Shown piece by piece: positions 29,809 to 35,729 of a stretch of 35,729 nt of DNA. The stretch comes from JAJYVT01 sp036796435 (GTDB taxonomy: Bacteria; Actinomycetota; Acidimicrobiia; Acidimicrobiales; RAAP-2), in NCBI GenBank assembly GCA_036796435.1, contig DAIRCY010000017.1, forward strand, positions 1 to 35,729, in the 5' to 3' direction. Each line of letters starts with the position of its first letter. Within the stretch, counting starts at the first letter, position 1. The translations under genes were made by a program, and so were the position numbers. Below the pieces are notes generated by a model. That model ran no database searches. It had not been told where the DNA came from and saw only the letters and a program-made list of their open reading frames with translations.

Positions 29809-30912
29809 TCAGGCCTCTTCGAGATAGTCGCGGAGCAAGAACGCCGCGTCCGGGCGACGCAGCTTTGCGAGGGTCTTCGACTCGATCTGGCGGACGCGCT
29901 CGCGGGTGACGCCGAACTCCTTGCCCACTTCTTCGAGGGTACGGATCTTCCCGTCGTCGAGACCAAACCTCAATCGGACGATGTCCTGCTCGCGCTCGGT
30001 GAGAAAGCCGAGAGCGACCTTCACCGCTCGATCGAGCATTGCGCGGGTGGCGGCGTCGTCGGGCACCACCGCGCTCCGGTCCTCGATGAGGTCGGAAAGG
30101 CTGAAGTCGTCCTCGTCCCCCACCGGCTGCTCGAGCGAGATCGTGTCGAGGCTGAGCCGCTGGATCTCGCGCACCCGCTCGATCGGGAACTCCACGCGTT
30201 GGGCCACCTCTTCGGGGGTGGGCTCGCGCCCGAGCTCCTGGAGGAGCTGGCGCTGGGCCCAGACGACCTTGTTGATCGTCTCGACCATGTGGACGGGGAT
30301 CCGGATGGTGCGCGCCTGGTCGGCGATCGCACGGGTGATCGCCTGGCGGATCCACCAGGTCGCGTACGTCGAGAACTTGAACCCCTTCTCGTAGTCGAAC
30401 TTGTCCACCGCCCGCATGAGCCCGAGGTTCCCCTCTTGGATGAGGTCCAAGAAGGCGAGCCCTCGGTTCCGGTACCGCTTGGCGATGGAGACGACCAGCC
30501 GCAGGTTCGCCTCGATCAGGGCTTCCTTCGCCTGTTCGCCCCGTTGCACGGTGCGCTGGTCGGCGAGGAGCTCGTCAGCCGGCATGAGACGCCCCGGGGA
30601 TCCGTCCGCTGCGGCTTCTGCCTCTGCGTGCGCCGCAAGCCGTGCGGCCGCCTCGTTGCCCGCCTGGATGCGCCGCGCCATCTCGACTTCGAGCTCGGCG
30701 CTCAAGAGGGGGACCTTCCCGATCTCCTTCAGGTAGGTGTGGACGGGGTCTTCCGCGCTCCCGTTGAAGTAGTCGGAGGAGCCGGAGGAGTCAGTCGCCT
30801 TCGCCTTGCGTGAACCCCGCGACGCCGTCTGGGCGGTGCTCGAACCGCTGCTCTGACTCTTGACGCTGCGAACGGTCCCTTCCTCTTTGGGGGGTCCCCC
30901 GTCCGTGTTCAT
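29809..30912 (-). CDS. rpoD: Primary RNA polymerase sigma factor (RpoD/SigA/HrdB type)
   Basis: A 367-residue group 1 sigma factor. Region 1.2 is EDPVHTYLKEIGKVPLLSAE (54-73). Region 2 includes ANLRLVVSIAKRYRNRGLAF and the -10-recognising DYEKGFKFSTYATWWIRQAI (173-192). Region 3 starts RTIRIPVHMVETINKV, with a typical 3.2 loop DEDDFSLSDLIED. Region 4 ends with the -35-binding helix-turn-helix TLEEVGKEFGVTRERVRQIE (325-344). Region 1.1 is replaced by a 50-residue Ser/Lys-rich tail, and the region 1.2-2.1 spacer is Ala-rich. The ATG at 30912 overlaps the dnaG stop (ATGA). Given the many leaderless promoters nearby, its targets may tolerate poor -35 elements (inference). Confidence 0.97.
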   Translation of the reverse strand: MNTDGGPPKEEGTVRSVKSQSSGSSTAQTASRGSRKAKATDSSGSSDYFNGSAEDPVHTYLKEIGKVPLLSAELEVEMARRIQAGNEAAARLAAHAEAEAAADGSPGRLMPADELLADQRTVQRGEQAKEALIEANLRLVVSIAKRYRNRGLAFLDLIQEGNLGLMRAVDKFDYEKGFKFSTYATWWIRQAITRAIADQARTIRIPVHMVETINKVVWAQRQLLQELGREPTPEEVAQRVEFPIERVREIQRLSLDTISLEQPVGDEDDFSLSDLIEDRSAVVPDDAATRAMLDRAVKVALGFLTEREQDIVRLRFGLDDGKIRTLEEVGKEFGVTRERVRQIESKTLAKLRRPDAAFLLRDYLEEA

Positions 30913-32801
30913 CCAGGTTCCGCCGTCCTCGTCCGAGGTCCGCCCCTCACGGGACCTTCCTGTGGTGCGCCGACCAACCACGCTACCAATCGGGCCTCCG
31001 CCTCGCGGCCGGCAACGGGGGTCTCCAGGTCTTCGACCCACCTCCGGACGGCGGCGGTCTCGGCGGCCACGTCGGCGAGATCGACCTGGCCGGAGCGTGC
31101 GGCGGCCTGTCGCCCGGCGAGCGCCCTGCGGGTGGCCTCCCGGACCAGCTGGGCGATCACCGGGTCTGCGGGATCGACCTGGGGATCGTCGGGGACCGAC
31201 GGCTCTTCGACGGACAACCGGCGCAGCAGGTCGGCGACGTCGTCGTCCGCCCCGTCGACCGCGGCGCGGACGCTGTCGGCCCGGGCGAGCGCCACGAACG
31301 CCCGTCGCTGCAGGACGTCGACGAAGAGCACCTCCTCGAGCCTGTCGGCGACGAGGTCCGGCCGGTGGACGGCGAGCCTGAGGGCTTCGAGGCCGGGCCG
31401 GTTGACACGATGCCCGTCCGACCTGCCGTTGACGACGGGTCCGCTCCGCCGGGGCGGCCGCTCGGTCCGCTCTCTTCGGGACGCTGCGGCTGGAACTGAC
31501 GCCGCCGCCGCCGCCTGGGCCCGCAGGAGCTCGGATTCGAGTCGCGTGGCGTCCGCGAGGCGCATGACGTACTGGTCCCGCACCAACGCGTCGGGGTGCT
31601 CCCCGATGACCGACAGCGCAGCCTCCGCCGCCTTCGCGCGCCCCTCGGGGGTCGAAAGGTCGTGCGCGGCGAGGACCCGGTCGACGCGGAACTGGAGGAA
31701 CGGCACGGCCGACGACACCGCCGTCCTCAGCGCCTCGGGGTCAGAGCGCGCCAGGTCGCCGGGGTCGGACCCCCTGGGCAGCGCGGCGACCCGAAGGTCG
31801 ACGTCGTGACGGCGCTCCCACTCGTAGACGCGCGCCGTGGCCGACTGTCCCGCCTGGTCGGCGTCGTAGGCGAGCACGATGCGCCGCCCGAAGTTGTGGA
31901 GGAGCCGGAAGTGGTCTTCTCCGAGCGCCGTGCCACAGGTCGCGACCGCGCGCTCGACCCCGGCCGTGAAGCAGCCGATGACGTCGGTGTAGCCCTCGCA
32001 CACGACCACCTCGCCGGTGGCGACCACGTCGTGCTTCGCCCAGTTCAGCGCGTAGAGGGTGCGGCGCTTCGAGTAGATCGGCGTCTCGGGGGAGTTCTTG
32101 TACTTGGGTTCGGCACGCCCGGCGGCGGAAGGCGTTCCGTCGCCGGTCAGCGGGAGGATCCGCCCGCCGATCGCGACCGCGCGTCCCGACGGATCGAAGA
32201 TCGGGAACAGCACGCGCGCCCGGAACGAGTCCTGGAGCCGTCCCGCGCGGTTCACGAACCCGAGTCCTGCGTCGGTCGCCACCTGGGCCGGCAAGCCGAG
32301 CGCCGACGTCATCGCGTCCCACTCGTCGGGAGCCCAGCCCAGCTGGAACCGCCGCACGATCGCGCCGTCGTAGCCACGCGAACGCAGGTAGTCACGTGCG
32401 CGACCTGCATCAGGCGCGGACAGCAACCTCTCGTGGTACCACGCGACCGCCTTGGCCATCGCGTCGAACAGCTCGGTCCGCCGCTTGCGGTCGGCGGTCC
32501 CCTCCTCGGTCTCGTGCAGGACGACGCCGGCGCGGTCCGCGAGGAAGCGCACCGCGTCCGCGAAGTCCATGTGCTCGGTCGCACGGACGAAGGTGATCGC
32601 GTCGCCCGACGCCTGGCAGCCGAAGCAGTAGTAGAAGCCCTCCTGCGCGTTGACGCTGAACGACGGCGTCTTCTCGGTGTGGAACGGGCAGAGCCCCACC
32701 CACCTGCGCCCCTGCTGACGGAGCGCCGCGTGCTCGGAGACGAGGGCGACGATGTCGGTGGCCGAGCGCACCTGCGCCACCTCCTCGTCGGGGATCGTCA
32801 C
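30909..32801 (-). CDS. dnaG: DNA primase DnaG
   Basis: 630 residues. The N-terminal CHC2 zinc finger has Cys38, His41, Cys59 and Cys62 (LCPFHTEKTPSF, YYCFGCQASGD). The catalytic core follows: DSFRARVLFPIFDPSGRAVA, then the TOPRIM domain with Glu269 (VVVCEGYTDVIG) and Asp313/Asp315 (LAYDADQAGQS). The C-terminal helicase-binding region is Ala/Arg-rich with a low-complexity linker near 430-455. It makes RNA primers at the replication fork. The GTG at 32801 is seven bases after TACCCT, with no ribosome-binding site, so dnaG appears leaderless. The promoter lies in the 19-bp gap after the PPDK gene. rpoD overlaps its stop. Confidence 0.97.
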   Translation of the reverse strand: MTIPDEEVAQVRSATDIVALVSEHAALRQQGRRWVGLCPFHTEKTPSFSVNAQEGFYYCFGCQASGDAITFVRATEHMDFADAVRFLADRAGVVLHETEEGTADRKRRTELFDAMAKAVAWYHERLLSAPDAGRARDYLRSRGYDGAIVRRFQLGWAPDEWDAMTSALGLPAQVATDAGLGFVNRAGRLQDSFRARVLFPIFDPSGRAVAIGGRILPLTGDGTPSAAGRAEPKYKNSPETPIYSKRRTLYALNWAKHDVVATGEVVVCEGYTDVIGCFTAGVERAVATCGTALGEDHFRLLHNFGRRIVLAYDADQAGQSATARVYEWERRHDVDLRVAALPRGSDPGDLARSDPEALRTAVSSAVPFLQFRVDRVLAAHDLSTPEGRAKAAEAALSVIGEHPDALVRDQYVMRLADATRLESELLRAQAAAAASVPAAASRRERTERPPRRSGPVVNGRSDGHRVNRPGLEALRLAVHRPDLVADRLEEVLFVDVLQRRAFVALARADSVRAAVDGADDDVADLLRRLSVEEPSVPDDPQVDPADPVIAQLVREATRRALAGRQAAARSGQVDLADVAAETAAVRRWVEDLETPVAGREAEARLVAWLVGAPQEGPVRGGPRTRTAEPG

Positions 32802-32808
32802 ATTGCGG

Positions 32809-32814
32809 AGGGTA
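32809..32814 (-). promoter_or_regulatory. -10 box, leaderless promoter of dnaG-rpoD
   Basis: TACCCT on the minus strand, seven bases before GTG 32801. Any -35 element would lie in the last codons of the PPDK gene; none is obvious. Confidence 0.5.
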
Positions 32815-32820
32815 CCGCCA

Positions 32821-35729
<2,909 letters not shown>

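Overview
The window is GC-rich DNA (about 70% by eye) from an actinobacterium, most likely of the Acidimicrobiia type. The evidence is GTG-rich, tightly overlapping genes, the GlgE glucan pathway, a short HrdB/SigA-like primary sigma factor directly after dnaG, a large NAD-glutamate dehydrogenase, and many genes that appear to be read from leaderless transcripts. The class-level assignment is an inference. A run of 10 Ns at 26910-26919 shows this is a draft or metagenomic scaffold. No insertion sequence, prophage, integrase or CRISPR array was seen.

Layout. 1-4.9 kb (minus): an AidB-like acyl-CoA dehydrogenase, glgE and treS (treS runs off the left edge). 5.0-8.4 kb: topoisomerase IB, a quinone-oxidoreductase-like MDR protein, a small acidic protein, a DUF2795-like protein and a ChaB/Rho-N protein. 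8.5-10.1 kb (plus): a divergent PlsY-like acyltransferase overlapped by a DegV/FakB-like fatty-acid-binding protein. 10.0-13.7 kb (minus): a b-type cytochrome, a sulfite-oxidase-fold molybdoenzyme, a ComB-like phosphatase, a membrane-anchored LprG-like protein and an OmdA-like protein. 13.8-15.8 kb: an APH-like kinase, a double VOC protein and a decayed dihydrofolate-reductase-family pseudogene. 15.8-19.3 kb: a YfhO-like membrane protein converging on a GT2 glycosyltransferase. 19.5-25.3 kb: a CAU-type tRNA, a universal stress protein coupled to an APC permease, and a divergent short NAD-glutamate dehydrogenase. 25.4-29.6 kb: an overlapping GNAT/P450/MalY-type operon, a divergent GNAT and a GNAT-cupin fusion. 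29.7-35.7 kb (minus): tRNA-Asn, the primary sigma factor, dnaG and pyruvate phosphate dikinase (5' end beyond the window).

How the genes work together. TreS and GlgE are two steps of the trehalose-to-alpha-glucan route and are translationally coupled. The PlsY-like and DegV-like genes overlap by four bases and could form a fatty-acyl-phosphate acylation unit. The molybdoenzyme and cytochrome b form a plausible extracytoplasmic redox pair. The permease, stress protein and glutamate dehydrogenase suggest amino-acid uptake and catabolism. dnaG and the sigma factor share an ATGA overlap, as in a macromolecular-synthesis operon.

The most distinctive signal is architectural. At least seven genes have a TANNNT -10 box exactly 6-7 bases before an ATG or GTG, with no ribosome-binding site, and this relocates several start codons. 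Other points worth attention are a PPDK with a histone-like basic tail, a P450 interrupted by a 75-bp segment carrying the assembly gap, a cupin with an apparent internal deletion, and the multiply frameshifted pseudogene.
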